From Acetomicrobium sp. UBA5826 (GTDB lineage: Bacteria; Synergistota; Synergistia; Synergistales; Acetomicrobiaceae), in the NCBI RefSeq assembly GCF_002433005.1, contig NZ_DJHF01000025.1, forward strand, positions 62,001 to 126,000: a stretch of 64,000 nt of DNA. Direction: 5' to 3'. Numbering within the stretch: position 1 is the stretch's first letter; each line of letters begins with the position of its first letter. The translations under genes were made by a program, and so were the position numbers. Of the stretch, positions 1-8,843 are shown piece by piece. Under the pieces are notes generated by a model. That model did no database searches and was not told the origin of the DNA. It saw only the letters and a program-made list of their open reading frames with translations.

Positions 1-2
1 TT

Positions 3-239
3 AGCCCATCGGAGATACTTTTGGCTGAACATCCTGAAAGGACCTCTGCTCGTAATTTGTTATATTGTTTTATTAGAGAGATGGCCTATTGTAATGGCAG
101 TCAGATAAGGGTTACCCTATCTATAGGGGAGATAAACTTGGTTGCCTTAATTACCGATGAAGCTGCCAGGGAACTCAAATTAAGCCCCGGGATGAATATA
201 TATGTAGTGTTTAAGGCCACGGCTGCGAAATGGTTATGA
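3..239 (+). CDS. C-terminal fragment of ABC transporter ATPase, TOBE domain (ModC-like), partial
   Basis: The frame is open to the left edge of the window and ends at a TGA at 237-239, so only the C-terminus is seen. The sequence SARNLL...GSQIRVTLSIGEINLVALIT then ELKLSPGMNIYVVFKA matches the TOBE domain that closes molybdate/tungstate-type ABC ATPases: an N-L-x-G-like strand, then A-x-I-T-x-x-A-x-x-E-L-x-L-x-P-G and FKA. TOBE domains bind the oxyanion and regulate the cytoplasmic ATPase. The TTG at 21 is not a credible start because homology continues upstream of it. The substrate cannot be fixed from this piece; molybdate or tungstate is an inference from the domain. Confidence 0.7.
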   Translation, partial: SPSEILLAEHPERTSARNLLYCFIREMAYCNGSQIRVTLSIGEINLVALITDEAARELKLSPGMNIYVVFKATAAKWL

Positions 240-647
240 TAAGTTTTTTGGGTTACAGTGTGCCAATGCCTAAGCGATTTTGACGCTTTTATTGTATCTG
301 ATCTTGCTGGAAGGTTTGTGTACAGTATTTTTAAAATTCTTTCTTTGACGTTATTTCGTCCGTAATGTCTGATTTTGGCTAATATATCAAGGGGTTTATT
401 GTTTTCTGGTATTCATATATTGACAATAAAATGTATACAATTGACTTGACAAATATTAATATTATTGTATTTTAAAATATGTGATCGTAATCAAATCCAC
501 TTTCAATTGAGTCTGGCCAGATATAAAAACCGCATATATTACAGTGGACGAAACAATAGTTCAAATATTCAGCAACCGATAATCCTTTATCCGTCTATTT
601 AGAATCAAAGGATGTGAGATTTTGCATGAATTAAAGGGGGTATTTGC
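240..647. other. Intergenic region upstream of the glycine betaine transporter
   Basis: This 408-base AT-rich stretch has no convincing ORF on either strand. A weak 5-bp hairpin (272-288) followed by TTATT could end the upstream ABC gene. A promoter-like pair lies at 446-473, leaving a leader of roughly 170 bases before the SBP gene. I recognise no riboswitch in that leader. Confidence 0.5.
446..473 (+). promoter_or_regulatory. Candidate sigma-70 promoter for the proX-like operon
   Basis: A perfect TTGACA at 446-451 is followed after 16 bases by TATTTT at 468-473. A second TTGACA at 420-425 lies just upstream without a good -10 partner. The assignment is sequence-only. Confidence 0.4.
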
Positions 648-1679
648 ATGTTTAAAAGGGCAATTACTGTGCTGACAGTGATAGTAGTATGTTTTACCTT
701 TCTTTTCTCTTCACCTGCAATATCATTTGCCAAAGCGAAAAGCATCACCTTTGGGGATTTTAGTTGGGATAGTGTGCAAATACATAATCGTATTGCCGGT
801 TATGTATTGGAAAAGGCTTATGGATATCGCGTTTCCTATAGCTTTGGAGAAAGTCTTCCCTTGTTATTGGGGATGGCGAGAGGCGATGTAGATGTATCCA
901 TGGAAATATGGTCGGACAATATTGAGGCATGGGGTAAATATGTGGAAAGCGGCGAATGTTTGGATTTAGGTCCGACCTATCCAGATGCCGGCCAGGGTTG
1001 GTATGTACCCACATATGTCATTAAGGGCGATCCCGAAAGAGGCATAGAGCCAATGGCGCCGGACCTCAAAAGCATTGAGGATCTTCCGAAATATTGGGAA
1101 CTTTTCAAGGATCCGGAAAATCCGGATAAGGGTAGATTTTACAATGGCCCCACAGGTTGGGTGGTTAGCTCTATAAATATGAAAAAACTTCAATCATATG
1201 GATTGGATAAGTATTATCAATCTTTTGAGCCAGGCTCTGACGCAGCTCTCTCCACTGCAATAGTAAGTGCCTATCGAAAGGGTGAGCCCATATTTTTTTA
1301 CTATTGGGAGCCTACGCCGATTCTTGGCCTTTTTGACATGACTAAAATCGAGGAACCGCCATATGATATCAAGTTATGGAACGAAGAAAATGGTTACAGA
1401 TGTGATTTTCCTGAATCAAAAGTCCATATAGGAGCGAGCGCAAAATTACTGCAGAAAGATCCCTTCGTCATATCGTTTTTAGCAAATTATGAAGCGACGA
1501 TCGAACAGACAAACGAAGCACTTGCCTACATGTGGCAGAATGAGTTGCGACCTAAAGATGCTGCAATATGGTTTTTGAAAAAGTTTCCCGAGCAATGGGA
1601 GCAGTGGTTTCCCATTTCTGGCGATCCTCATATAGACAAGCTGAAAGAGGCATTGGATAAAGAGGTCGTTAAGGAATAG
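648..1679 (+). CDS. Glycine betaine/proline ABC transporter substrate-binding protein
   Basis: This 343-residue protein has a signal peptide (positively charged start, hydrophobic residues 5-25, likely cleavage near the AKA at 28-30). The mature part begins ITFGDFSWDSVQIHN and continues VGYRV-like and GDVDVSMEIWSDN, the hallmark of the OpuAC/ProX family, which binds quaternary ammonium osmolytes through aromatic cages. It is Trp-rich throughout. The ATG is preceded by AAAGGGGG at good spacing. It lies upstream of ATPase and permease genes on the same strand, which makes a complete uptake system. The ligand (betaine, choline or proline) is inferred from the family. Confidence 0.88.
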   Translation: MFKRAITVLTVIVVCFTFLFSSPAISFAKAKSITFGDFSWDSVQIHNRIAGYVLEKAYGYRVSYSFGESLPLLLGMARGDVDVSMEIWSDNIEAWGKYVESGECLDLGPTYPDAGQGWYVPTYVIKGDPERGIEPMAPDLKSIEDLPKYWELFKDPENPDKGRFYNGPTGWVVSSINMKKLQSYGLDKYYQSFEPGSDAALSTAIVSAYRKGEPIFFYYWEPTPILGLFDMTKIEEPPYDIKLWNEENGYRCDFPESKVHIGASAKLLQKDPFVISFLANYEATIEQTNEALAYMWQNELRPKDAAIWFLKKFPEQWEQWFPISGDPHIDKLKEALDKEVVKE

Positions 1680-1800
1680 ATCTTAAAATTCGTTGATCGA
1701 GTTAGATTTCGGTTAGAAACTTAAATTTATGTTGAAAGAGGCGGATTTTCTAGCTCAATACAATATGTAAATTTTATAAAAGTACTTGGGTGGTTTGGGT

Positions 1801-1845
1801 GGGATAAAGTTTGATCGATTATTTTGGTCAAATTTTATCCCTATT
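1801..1845 (+). terminator. Terminator-like hairpin between SBP and ATPase genes
   Basis: The arm at 1801-1816 (GGGATAAAGTTTGATC) pairs with 1826-1841 (GGTCAAATTTTATCCC) through a 9-base loop with one or two wobble or mismatched pairs. The T-rich TATTTGTTTTTG follows. Its position inside the operon suggests partial termination, which would give more binding protein than transporter. Confidence 0.6.
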
Positions 1846-1881
1846 TGTTTTTGAATGTCCACGAAAATGGGAGGGATGTGG

Positions 1882-2796
1882 ATGAGTGGGATTAAGTCTA
1901 TAAATGCTATTTCTCCGGTTGTTGAAGTAAAAAACCTGTGGAAGGTGTTTCCTAAAAGGCAACGTTCAAAAGGGAAGAAAACATTAAATATCGACGTTCA
2001 CGATGAAGTAACGATTTCGCAGATGGAAAAAGACGGCAAGGTTGTGGTGGCTGTGAGGGATGTCTCTTTCGAGATATATCCTGGAGAGATTTTTATCGTC
2101 ATGGGGTTGTCCGGCAGTGGAAAGTCAACCCTTATACGCTGTCTCATGAGATTGATAGAAGTTACGGCAGGAACGATTAAAATCAATGATCTCGATATCA
2201 CCTCTTTGAGCAAAAAGGAATTGGTTAAGCACAGAAGATATCAAGCCGCGATGGTTTTCCAGCACTATGGTTTGCTTCCCCACAAAACAGTTCTGGATAA
2301 CGTTGCCTTCGGCTTAAAGCTTCGAGGCGAACCGAAAGAGGAGAGATATCGAAAAGCCAAAGCTGCAATAGAAAGAGTGGGTTTGAAGGGATGGGAGAAT
2401 TATTATCCTGCCGCATTGTCCGGCGGAATGCAGCAAAGGGTCGGAATAGCCCGTGCGCTGGTAATGGATGCCCCTGTTTTTTTGATGGACGAACCTTTTA
2501 GCGGTCTGGATCCTCTTATCAGCAGACAACTGCAGGACGAACTGTTGAGACTGCAGGAAGAAATGAAAAAAAGCATAATGTTTGTTACTCATGATTTATC
2601 GGAAGCTTTGCGGTTAGGCGACAGAATGGCCATCATGAGAAAGGGAAGTATAGTTCAAATCGGGACACCGGATGAGATCGTTTCGAATCCGGCAGATGAC
2701 TACGTAGCTGCTTTCGTTGCCGACGAAAGGCGGACGCTGGAAAAGACGAAACTGAGTTTGGGCAACAAGCTGGCAAGTACGCCTGCAAGCTCGTAA
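1882..2796 (+). CDS. Glycine betaine/proline ABC transporter ATP-binding protein
   Basis: This 304-residue cytoplasmic ATPase drives osmolyte uptake. The Walker A GLSGSGKST (about residues 75-83), Q-loop VFQHYGLLPH, signature LSGGMQQRV, Walker B FLMDEPF and H-loop VTHD are all intact. An insert between the first strand and Walker A (about residues 25-60) is typical of the ProV/OpuAA branch. The start is ATG 1882 because GGGAGGG at 1869-1875 sits six bases before it; an in-frame ATG at 1855 has no ribosome site. The protein ends soon after the conserved DDYVAAFVAD segment and so lacks the tandem CBS domains that sense ionic strength in longer ProV/OpuAA proteins. Confidence 0.9.
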   Translation: MSGIKSINAISPVVEVKNLWKVFPKRQRSKGKKTLNIDVHDEVTISQMEKDGKVVVAVRDVSFEIYPGEIFIVMGLSGSGKSTLIRCLMRLIEVTAGTIKINDLDITSLSKKELVKHRRYQAAMVFQHYGLLPHKTVLDNVAFGLKLRGEPKEERYRKAKAAIERVGLKGWENYYPAALSGGMQQRVGIARALVMDAPVFLMDEPFSGLDPLISRQLQDELLRLQEEMKKSIMFVTHDLSEALRLGDRMAIMRKGSIVQIGTPDEIVSNPADDYVAAFVADERRTLEKTKLSLGNKLASTPASS

Positions 2797-2814
2797 CGAG
2801 GAGGTGAAGAGAAT

Positions 2815-3663
2815 ATGTTTCCAGAGCATTTCACTTTTCATGTAGCGGAACAAGTCAATAATTTCGTAGATTGGTTGCTAGATTCATATGCACCTCTCTT
2901 TGACGCTATTTCTACTGGGATCCTTACTATGTTGCTAAGGATAAACGAAATACTGCTGATGGTCCCCTGGTGGTTGTATATGATAATTGTTTTTGTGGTG
3001 CTCTTTGCAACCACGAAAAAGCTCATTGCTTCTTTGACCTTGGCTATCTTGCCAATGTTGATCGGTGCTTTCGAATTATGGGCATTGGCGATGGAATCGC
3101 TGGCCGTCGTGCTGACGGCGGTTATAATTTCACTGTTAATAGGTATTCCCATGGGGATACTGATGGCGGAGATCAACTCCTTTGCGGTAGTCATAAGGCC
3201 AATTTTGGATGGGATGCAGACTATGCCGAGCTTCGTGTATTTAATACCGGCCATGATGCTCTTTGGCCTTGGCAAGGTGCCTGCGGTTTTGGCCACCTTG
3301 ATATATTCGTTACCACCTGTAATAAGGCTGACGAATATGGGTTTAAGGCATGTGCCTAAAAACATAGAAGAGGCAGCTTTGGCTTATGGCGCAACGAAGT
3401 GGCAACTGCTCAAGGAAGTAAGGATTCCGCTGGCAATGCCTTCCATTCTTACCGGTGTCAATCAAACTACAATGATGGCTTTAGCTATGGTTGTCGTTGC
3501 CTCGATGATCGGGGCCAGGGGGCTTGGTCAGGAGGTGTTGCTCTCCATAAATAGAATAGATATAGGCAGAGGATTTGAAGCGGGGTTGTCAGTTGTTGTG
3601 ATGGCTATAGTTATCGATAGAGTGACTCAGTCCATAGCGAAGAAATGGGAGCCGCCCAGGTAA
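2815..3663 (+). CDS. Glycine betaine/proline ABC transporter permease
   Basis: This 282-residue inner-membrane permease has at least six hydrophobic segments. The coupling-helix (EAA) loop is EEAALAYGATKWQLLKEVRIP, about residues 187-207, and is followed by the conserved SILTGVNQTTMMALAMVVVASMIGA block typical of ProW/OpuAB. The start is ATG 2815 behind GAGGAGGTGAAG, 18 bases after the ATPase stop, so the two genes are co-transcribed. It completes the transporter with the two preceding genes. Confidence 0.9.
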   Translation: MFPEHFTFHVAEQVNNFVDWLLDSYAPLFDAISTGILTMLLRINEILLMVPWWLYMIIVFVVLFATTKKLIASLTLAILPMLIGAFELWALAMESLAVVLTAVIISLLIGIPMGILMAEINSFAVVIRPILDGMQTMPSFVYLIPAMMLFGLGKVPAVLATLIYSLPPVIRLTNMGLRHVPKNIEEAALAYGATKWQLLKEVRIPLAMPSILTGVNQTTMMALAMVVVASMIGARGLGQEVLLSINRIDIGRGFEAGLSVVVMAIVIDRVTQSIAKKWEPPR

Positions 3664-3796
3664 GGATAATCGGAAAACTATTATTTAAAAGCTTCTTCCT
3701 TTGAAAATTATCTCATGCTAAAATATAAAACTAGCGGGATTTTCGTATGATATAGACGATTGCGCAATAAATACATAGTGGAGGTAAAAACATAGC

Positions 3797-5443
3797 ATGA
3801 GCTTTGTCGTCGAGATAGAGAGGGGAAATAGGCTGGTTTTTGAGCGACCTGTAAAAGGGCAGGACGTGCTTGTTGCCTGTGGCAAGGGGCACGAGTCCAA
3901 TATAGTGGCTTGGAGAGTAAATCGCTACTTGCGCCCTTTGGATTGGGTCGTGGATGACGATAGTTGCATAGAGTTTGTGGACACCTCAAGCTTTGAGGGG
4001 ATGGAAGTATACAGAAGAAGCCTCAGTTTTTTGCTGGTTCTAGCCTGTATGAACGCTTTGTCGGAAGACGTATTCATCAGGCACTCGATTAGCGACGGCT
4101 ATTACTGTGAGCTTGAATCCGGTCCAGTCACGGAGAAAAAGTTAGATGCCATAAAACGCGAATTGGATAGACTGGTTAAAGCCGATATTCCCATAAAACG
4201 AGAGGTGATATCGGGCGACAAAGTCAAGAGAATATTTACCCGTCAAGGAAATATGGATAAGGCCAACTTGTTGAGGTGGGCAGCTGTCGATCCTATAGAG
4301 GTTTATAGAAGCGATAATACCTACGGTTATTTTTACGCGCCCCTTGCGCCGTCTACGGGTTATATGAAAACCTATGACCTCATACCATACGACCATGGCA
4401 TGGTATTGAGGTTTCCGACAGTTGCCTACCCTCAGGGGCTTCCGCCCTTTATGCCCTCTAAGCGTTTGGCAGAAGTTTTTACGGTATATGCAAGATGGCT
4501 TGATATCTTAGGAATAAATACCATGGAAAACCTTCACGCCTTGGTTTCAAGGGGTGAATCCAATGATGTAATACAAATATCGGAAGCGTTGCATTCTCAG
4601 TGGTTGTCGCAATTGGCTAAAAATATTGCGGAAGATGACAATATAAGGTTGATCTGTATCGCTGGACCTTCGGCTTCAGGCAAGACCACATCCGCTCATC
4701 GGTTGCGTATTCAACTTCAAGTGTTTGGCAAGCGGGTGTTTATAATTTCCCTGGACGATTATTTTGTTGAGAGAGAAAAAACACCTAAGGATGAAAAGGG
4801 CAATTATGATTTCGAAGCTATCGAAGCCCTTGACTTGGATTTGATAAACGAAAGTCTAGTTAATCTCTTCGATGGCGAAGAAGTCGAAATCCCTAAATTT
4901 AACTTTTTCACGGGCAAAAGAGAAAAAGGAAGACGAATGCGTATTAAAGATGGTGACATCATAGTTATTGAGGGGATTCATGGCTTGAATGAAATGGTCA
5001 CCAAAAGCATCCCCGAGTCCAATAAGTGGAGGATATACGTTTCCCCCTTAACGGGAATTAATCTTGATCGCCACAATAGGACAAGTACGACAGATAACAG
5101 ACTTATAAGGCGATTGGTCAGGGATTATCGGACAAGGGGCAAGAGTCCAGAAGCGACCTTAATCCAATGGCCATCGGTGACAAGGGGAGCACAAAAACAT
5201 ATATTTCCCTATCAAGAGAGAGCTCATGTTATGTTCAATTCCGCTACCGTATATGAACTTGCCGTATTGAAAGGTTATGCCGAACCTTTACTTAGAAATA
5301 TCCATGAGGATTCGCCCATGTTCGGAGAAGCGCAAAGATTGTTGACCTTTTTGCATTATGTACCTTTCATGCCTGCCGATGGCGTTCCTAATAATTCGAT
5401 AATACGGGAGTTCATCGGAGGAAGCTGTTTTGAAACGATTTAA
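3797..5443 (+). CDS. Nucleoside (uridine) kinase-like protein with threonyl-tRNA-synthetase-like N-terminus
   Basis: This 548-residue protein combines two parts. The first about 260 residues resemble the TGS and second additional (SAD) domains of threonyl-tRNA synthetase, with HSISDGYYCELE near residues 95-107. The C-terminal half is a P-loop kinase of the uridine kinase/phosphoribulokinase superfamily: GPSASGKTTSA near residue 290, then ISLDDYFVEREKTPKDEKG, IPKFNFFTGKR and IVIEGIHGLNE. The kinase motifs predict phosphorylation of a nucleoside-like substrate in the cytoplasm; the true substrate is unknown. The TGS/SAD region lacks a synthetase catalytic core, so it is not an aminoacyl-tRNA synthetase. 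The start is ATG 3797 behind GTGGAGGT. The following gene overlaps its 3' end. Confidence 0.8.
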   Translation: MSFVVEIERGNRLVFERPVKGQDVLVACGKGHESNIVAWRVNRYLRPLDWVVDDDSCIEFVDTSSFEGMEVYRRSLSFLLVLACMNALSEDVFIRHSISDGYYCELESGPVTEKKLDAIKRELDRLVKADIPIKREVISGDKVKRIFTRQGNMDKANLLRWAAVDPIEVYRSDNTYGYFYAPLAPSTGYMKTYDLIPYDHGMVLRFPTVAYPQGLPPFMPSKRLAEVFTVYARWLDILGINTMENLHALVSRGESNDVIQISEALHSQWLSQLAKNIAEDDNIRLICIAGPSASGKTTSAHRLRIQLQVFGKRVFIISLDDYFVEREKTPKDEKGNYDFEAIEALDLDLINESLVNLFDGEEVEIPKFNFFTGKREKGRRMRIKDGDIIVIEGIHGLNEMVTKSIPESNKWRIYVSPLTGINLDRHNRTSTTDNRLIRRLVRDYRTRGKSPEATLIQWPSVTRGAQKHIFPYQERAHVMFNSATVYELAVLKGYAEPLLRNIHEDSPMFGEAQRLLTFLHYVPFMPADGVPNNSIIREFIGGSCFETI

Positions 5444-6134
5444 TAAAAATCCAAATATGTTAATAAAATACATAATAATGCAGTATAAAAAAATAAAAAT
5501 AACTTATTGTTTATTTTTAAAATCTTTAATAATATGTTTATTTTTGTATATGTTTACGTTATGTAATGTGTCCAATACGGAGGCCACATATAGGCTTGCC
5601 GAAAATGATTTAATCCAAATGGCAGTAAATTATTTTTCTTTAGGGCAAGGCACTTCTGTCGTCGAATTTTCGGAAGTTATGCTGTCGCTAAATGCTCCTC
5701 CCAGTGATTTAGCTAAAATAACATGGGTTTGTTCTAAGAAAGAACATGTTTTACTGGCTCTCTCTGAAACAGATAAAGTGATATACGGCGGATGGATGGT
5801 GGCAACGGGAAGAAATCCTGGGCAAAAACTTAAAGTAGGGGATATGCGTACTCCTGAAGGTGTTTTTTACGTAAAATCTATCGAGGATTCCAGCTTTTGG
5901 GATAGCTACGTCGATAAAGCCACAAAAGAGCGAATAGGGTATGGGCCCTATTTTATTCGCCTTGAAACGGGGTGGAAAGGAATAGGAATTCATGGAACCG
6001 ACGATGAACATCTGCATGAAATAGGAACGGACGCAAGCCACGGTTGTATAAGGATGGCGAACGACGATCTATTGGAAGTCGTGAGCATGAGCATGAAAGG
6101 CCAAAAGGTAGTTATTCTGGAGTCACTAAATTAA
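5430..6134 (+). CDS. L,D-transpeptidase (YkuD domain) family protein
   Basis: This 234-residue protein has a basic N-terminus and one hydrophobic anchor or signal segment (about residues 25-45), so it should act in the periplasm. The YkuD catalytic signature is complete near residues 190-210: GIGIHGTDDEHLHEIG followed by ASHGCIRM, containing the His and nucleophilic Cys used for 3-3 peptidoglycan cross-linking or lipoprotein attachment. TTG 5430 is used as the start because CGGAGGA lies eight bases upstream; this gives a 14-base overlap with the kinase gene and suggests translational coupling. The 5' third is notably AT-rich with many AAA/TTA codons. Whether it is a cross-linker or a hydrolase-like relative cannot be told. 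Confidence 0.85.
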   Translation: MKRFNKNPNMLIKYIIMQYKKIKITYCLFLKSLIICLFLYMFTLCNVSNTEATYRLAENDLIQMAVNYFSLGQGTSVVEFSEVMLSLNAPPSDLAKITWVCSKKEHVLLALSETDKVIYGGWMVATGRNPGQKLKVGDMRTPEGVFYVKSIEDSSFWDSYVDKATKERIGYGPYFIRLETGWKGIGIHGTDDEHLHEIGTDASHGCIRMANDDLLEVVSMSMKGQKVVILESLN

Positions 6135-6167
6135 ATCCCACTCACAAGGGTATGAGTGCAGAGATGA

Positions 6168-6622
6168 GCATGGTACGCAAAAAGCAGGGAGGAGCACTCC
6201 TCACAAGGACCGAAATTGATTAAATCCTTGCTGCTAAAGGTTCTGACTTCCGCACTCCCGTCATGCCCGTTGCTGTCGGTCTCTATCTTCCCTTTACTTT
6301 GGGAGTGGCCATATTTATCGGAAGCATACTGAATTCTGTAAGCAGAAAACTGAGAAGGGGTAAAAACGAGTCGACTAATGATATCGGTGTTCTTGGAGCT
6401 GCTGGACTAATAACCGGAGAGGCATTAATGGGTATCGGGTTTGCCTTCATGATCGTAACGGGCTCTTCGAACACTTCTTTTGCGCTTCTCACGCCAAGTA
6501 TCGGGTTTGCCTTCATGATCGTAACGGGAGTCAGCCTCAAGGTGGGTCTAACCAGCAACAGCTTGGGTCTGATTCTTTTGCTTGCCATTGCTTATTGGCT
6601 TGCGAGGCTTGGGAAAAAGTAA
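6168..6622 (+). pseudogene. Decayed OPT-family oligopeptide transporter, C-terminal remnant with a frameshift
   Basis: An open segment of about 119 residues from ATG 6263 (PVAVGLYLPFTLGVAIFIG, GLITGEALMGIG) is the C-terminal membrane region of the OPT transporter family. A full member has more than 500 residues. Upstream, a different frame (6168-6260) encodes LIKSLLLKVLTSALPS, which should precede it directly, so the frame changes near 6260. No start or other transporter part is found upstream. A 31-base direct repeat (6432-6462 and 6498-6528, offset 66) duplicates the IGFAFMIVTG segment in frame. I read it as a degraded relic. Confidence 0.7.
6432..6528 (+). repeat. Two exact 31-bp direct repeats, 66-bp period, inside the OPT remnant
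   Basis: The 31-base unit beginning GTATCGGGTTTGCC is identical at 6432-6462 and 6498-6528, separated by 35 bases. The 66-base offset keeps the reading frame (22 codons), so the encoded decapeptide IGFAFMIVTG appears twice. Confidence 0.9.
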
Positions 6623-6653
6623 TGCAATTGGTCGTATAAGGCACTGAAAATTA

Positions 6654-6700
6654 TATAGCATCTCTTTCTCCTCGATAGGGAGAAAGAGATGCTATATTTT
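6654..6700. terminator. Bidirectional rho-independent terminator
   Basis: There is a perfect 18-bp stem between 6654-6671 (TATAGCATCTCTTTCTCC) and 6679-6696 with a 7-base loop, then TTTT on the plus strand and A-rich sequence before it. It separates the OPT remnant from the convergent flavoprotein gene. Confidence 0.9.
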
Positions 6701-6721
6701 ACATATTGTGCTATCGCTGGT

Positions 6722-8665
6722 TTATACCTTTACACCTGCGTTAAAACCGAATAACGTTGCATCGACTATCTTGCCTACGGATCGAGCGTCGCCCACGGTG
6801 ATCACTGGGATACCCATATCGCACAGGGCTTTTGCCAGATCACAGCCTGCAGGCTTTTGTCCGACGGCTAAGACGACATGCTTTGCAGGAACCTCACGAA
6901 CCCTCTTATAGGCATCCACGATTTGGATGGCTTCAGGCGTTATGGCCGTAACCAGGCTTTTTGTCAGCATCTTGACTCCTTTAGAAACGAATGTATTAAG
7001 AAGATCGAATCGCCCGATAGGCTCCATATCCAATGCTATGTCGTCCAACATCTCAACGATTGTGACCTTGCATCCCTTATCCAGGAGGTAATGAGCCGTT
7101 TCGCAGCCTACCAATCCGCCTCCAATCACTACCACTTCCTCTCCGGAAGGTACGTTAACCTTGCCCTTTAGCACATCCCAGGACAGATATGCCCTTTCGA
7201 TGCCGGGGATATTGGGCACTATGGGTTCAGCACCTGTTGCAAAGATAACTATATCCGGCTTGAGGGCAGATATCTTTTCGGGGGTTGCGCATTCTCCAAG
7301 GCGGAGTGTAACATTCTGACGCTGCAGCTCTCCTTCAAGCCATTCGGTAAACCAGTTAATTTTATCCTTTCCAGGCGGCAGGCTTGAGAGGTTTAGCTGT
7401 CCCCCTATTTTATTTTCCTTTTCGAAGAGAATGACCTCGTGACCCCTACTAGCAGCAGTGATGGCTGCATAGGCTCCCGCAGGTCCACCACCGATTACCA
7501 CGACCTTTTTCTTCTCGCAGGCACATGGCAAATAGGGATATTTCCATTCATACCCCACCCTGGGATTGACGGAACATCTCATCCTTTGCCCCGAGAAGAC
7601 CTTTAAGCCGATGCAGGTGTTGCACGAAATGCATTTGCGGATCTCCTCGTCGCGGCCTTCGTATGCCTTCTTTGGCCACTCCGGATCTGCTATCACTCCT
7701 CGCCCAATAGCCACGAAATCGGCTTTGCCTTCCGCTATAATGGAGTCGGCAAGGACAGGGTCACGTATGACTCCAACCGTGATGACGGGGATATTTACCA
7801 CCTTTTTAATCGCTTCGGCCGTATAAACCCGCCACCCTTCCTCAAAATGGAAAGGCTCAAGCAGTTTTGGCATGGTTTCATAAATACCAACGCTCACGCT
7901 TAGGACGTTTACTCCTGCGTCCTCTAATATCTTTGCAATTATTTTAGCTTCATCCAATGTTATTCCGTCTTCCACAAAGTCGTCTGCATTAAAACGGAAG
8001 CATATGGGAAAATTCGGTCCCAAAGATTGTCGAATGCCCTTTATAATCTCGAGGGGAAACCGCATGCGCCTTTCAGTGCTTCCTCCCCACTTGTCGGTGC
8101 GTTTGTTTATATGAGGTGACATGAACTGGCCGATAAGGTAACCATGAGCTCCATGGAGCTCTACGCCATCAATTCCGGCCATCTTGGCCCGAACGGCAGC
8201 GCTTACGAATTTTTGTACCAGATCTTCTATCTCCTCGTTTGACAGTTCTCTGGGTGTGACGTTCAAAAACCCTTCATGAGTTGCAGAGGGACACACCGGC
8301 TGAATTCCTCCGGTAATGTCCGGAGTAGTTTGTCTTCCAGCATGATGAAGCTGGACGAATATCTTGGCTCCTTCCAGGTGGACGGCTTCGGCTAAATCGG
8401 AAAAACCGCCTATGTATTTATCGTCGTCAAGGCAGAGTTGATTTGTGATGGCCTTTCCCACAGGGCTGTCAACGCAAACTATTTCGGTAATGATCAATCC
8501 AACCCCACCACAGGCTCGTTCTTTGTAATAATCGGTAAGCACCTGACTTACGGAGCCGTCGGCATTTGCAAAGTTTGTGCCCATGGGAGGCATGACAATG
8601 CGGTTTCTAACATTTAAATTGCCTATCTTCCCTTCGGAAAACAAGTTTTTGTATTTGCCTTCCAT
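6722..8665 (-). CDS. NADH:flavin oxidoreductase / 2,4-dienoyl-CoA reductase-like flavoprotein
   Basis: This 647-residue enzyme has the FadH/old-yellow-enzyme architecture. An N-terminal FMN TIM barrel (about residues 1-330) carries PPMGTNFA, LHHAGRQT, HGAHGYLIGQFMSPHINKRTD and FVAIGRG. Next comes a 4Fe-4S cluster site, CISCNTCI...MRCSVNP, near residue 345. The FAD and NAD(P) binding folds follow, with VVVIGGGPAGAYAA and VVVIGGGLVGCETA. It should reduce an enoate-type substrate with NAD(P)H in the cytoplasm; the substrate is unknown. ATG 8665 is chosen because GAGGGGG precedes it; an upstream in-frame ATG at 8698 lacks a site. The gene is monocistronic, with a strong shared terminator downstream. 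Confidence 0.88.
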   Translation of the reverse strand: MEGKYKNLFSEGKIGNLNVRNRIVMPPMGTNFANADGSVSQVLTDYYKERACGGVGLIITEIVCVDSPVGKAITNQLCLDDDKYIGGFSDLAEAVHLEGAKIFVQLHHAGRQTTPDITGGIQPVCPSATHEGFLNVTPRELSNEEIEDLVQKFVSAAVRAKMAGIDGVELHGAHGYLIGQFMSPHINKRTDKWGGSTERRMRFPLEIIKGIRQSLGPNFPICFRFNADDFVEDGITLDEAKIIAKILEDAGVNVLSVSVGIYETMPKLLEPFHFEEGWRVYTAEAIKKVVNIPVITVGVIRDPVLADSIIAEGKADFVAIGRGVIADPEWPKKAYEGRDEEIRKCISCNTCIGLKVFSGQRMRCSVNPRVGYEWKYPYLPCACEKKKVVVIGGGPAGAYAAITAASRGHEVILFEKENKIGGQLNLSSLPPGKDKINWFTEWLEGELQRQNVTLRLGECATPEKISALKPDIVIFATGAEPIVPNIPGIERAYLSWDVLKGKVNVPSGEEVVVIGGGLVGCETAHYLLDKGCKVTIVEMLDDIALDMEPIGRFDLLNTFVSKGVKMLTKSLVTAITPEAIQIVDAYKRVREVPAKHVVLAVGQKPAGCDLAKALCDMGIPVITVGDARSVGKIVDATLFGFNAGVKV

Positions 8666-8702
8666 TATTTCGCACCCCCTCAAATTATGTTGATACAAAA
8701 TT

Positions 8703-8711
8703 ATTATAGCA
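8703..8711 (-). promoter_or_regulatory. Extended -10 promoter for the flavoprotein gene
   Basis: On the minus strand TGCTATAAT (TGn plus a perfect -10) lies about 38 bases upstream of the chosen ATG at 8665. No clear -35 is visible, as is usual for extended -10 promoters. Confidence 0.45.
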
Positions 8712-8843
8712 CGGCCATGAATCCTGAAGGTAATATATCATATTGTTATATGGCCTATGACGATGAAATACAGTAAGGACTATAGGTCGTGTGCGGGTAT
8801 TTTGAAAATAGTCTATAATTTATTAGGGCCGTAAGGGGAGGTG

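Noticed and set aside
2838..3365. 175-residue antisense ORF within the betaine permease
   Set aside because: It is a complementary-strand shadow of a membrane protein gene with strong family motifs on the plus strand.
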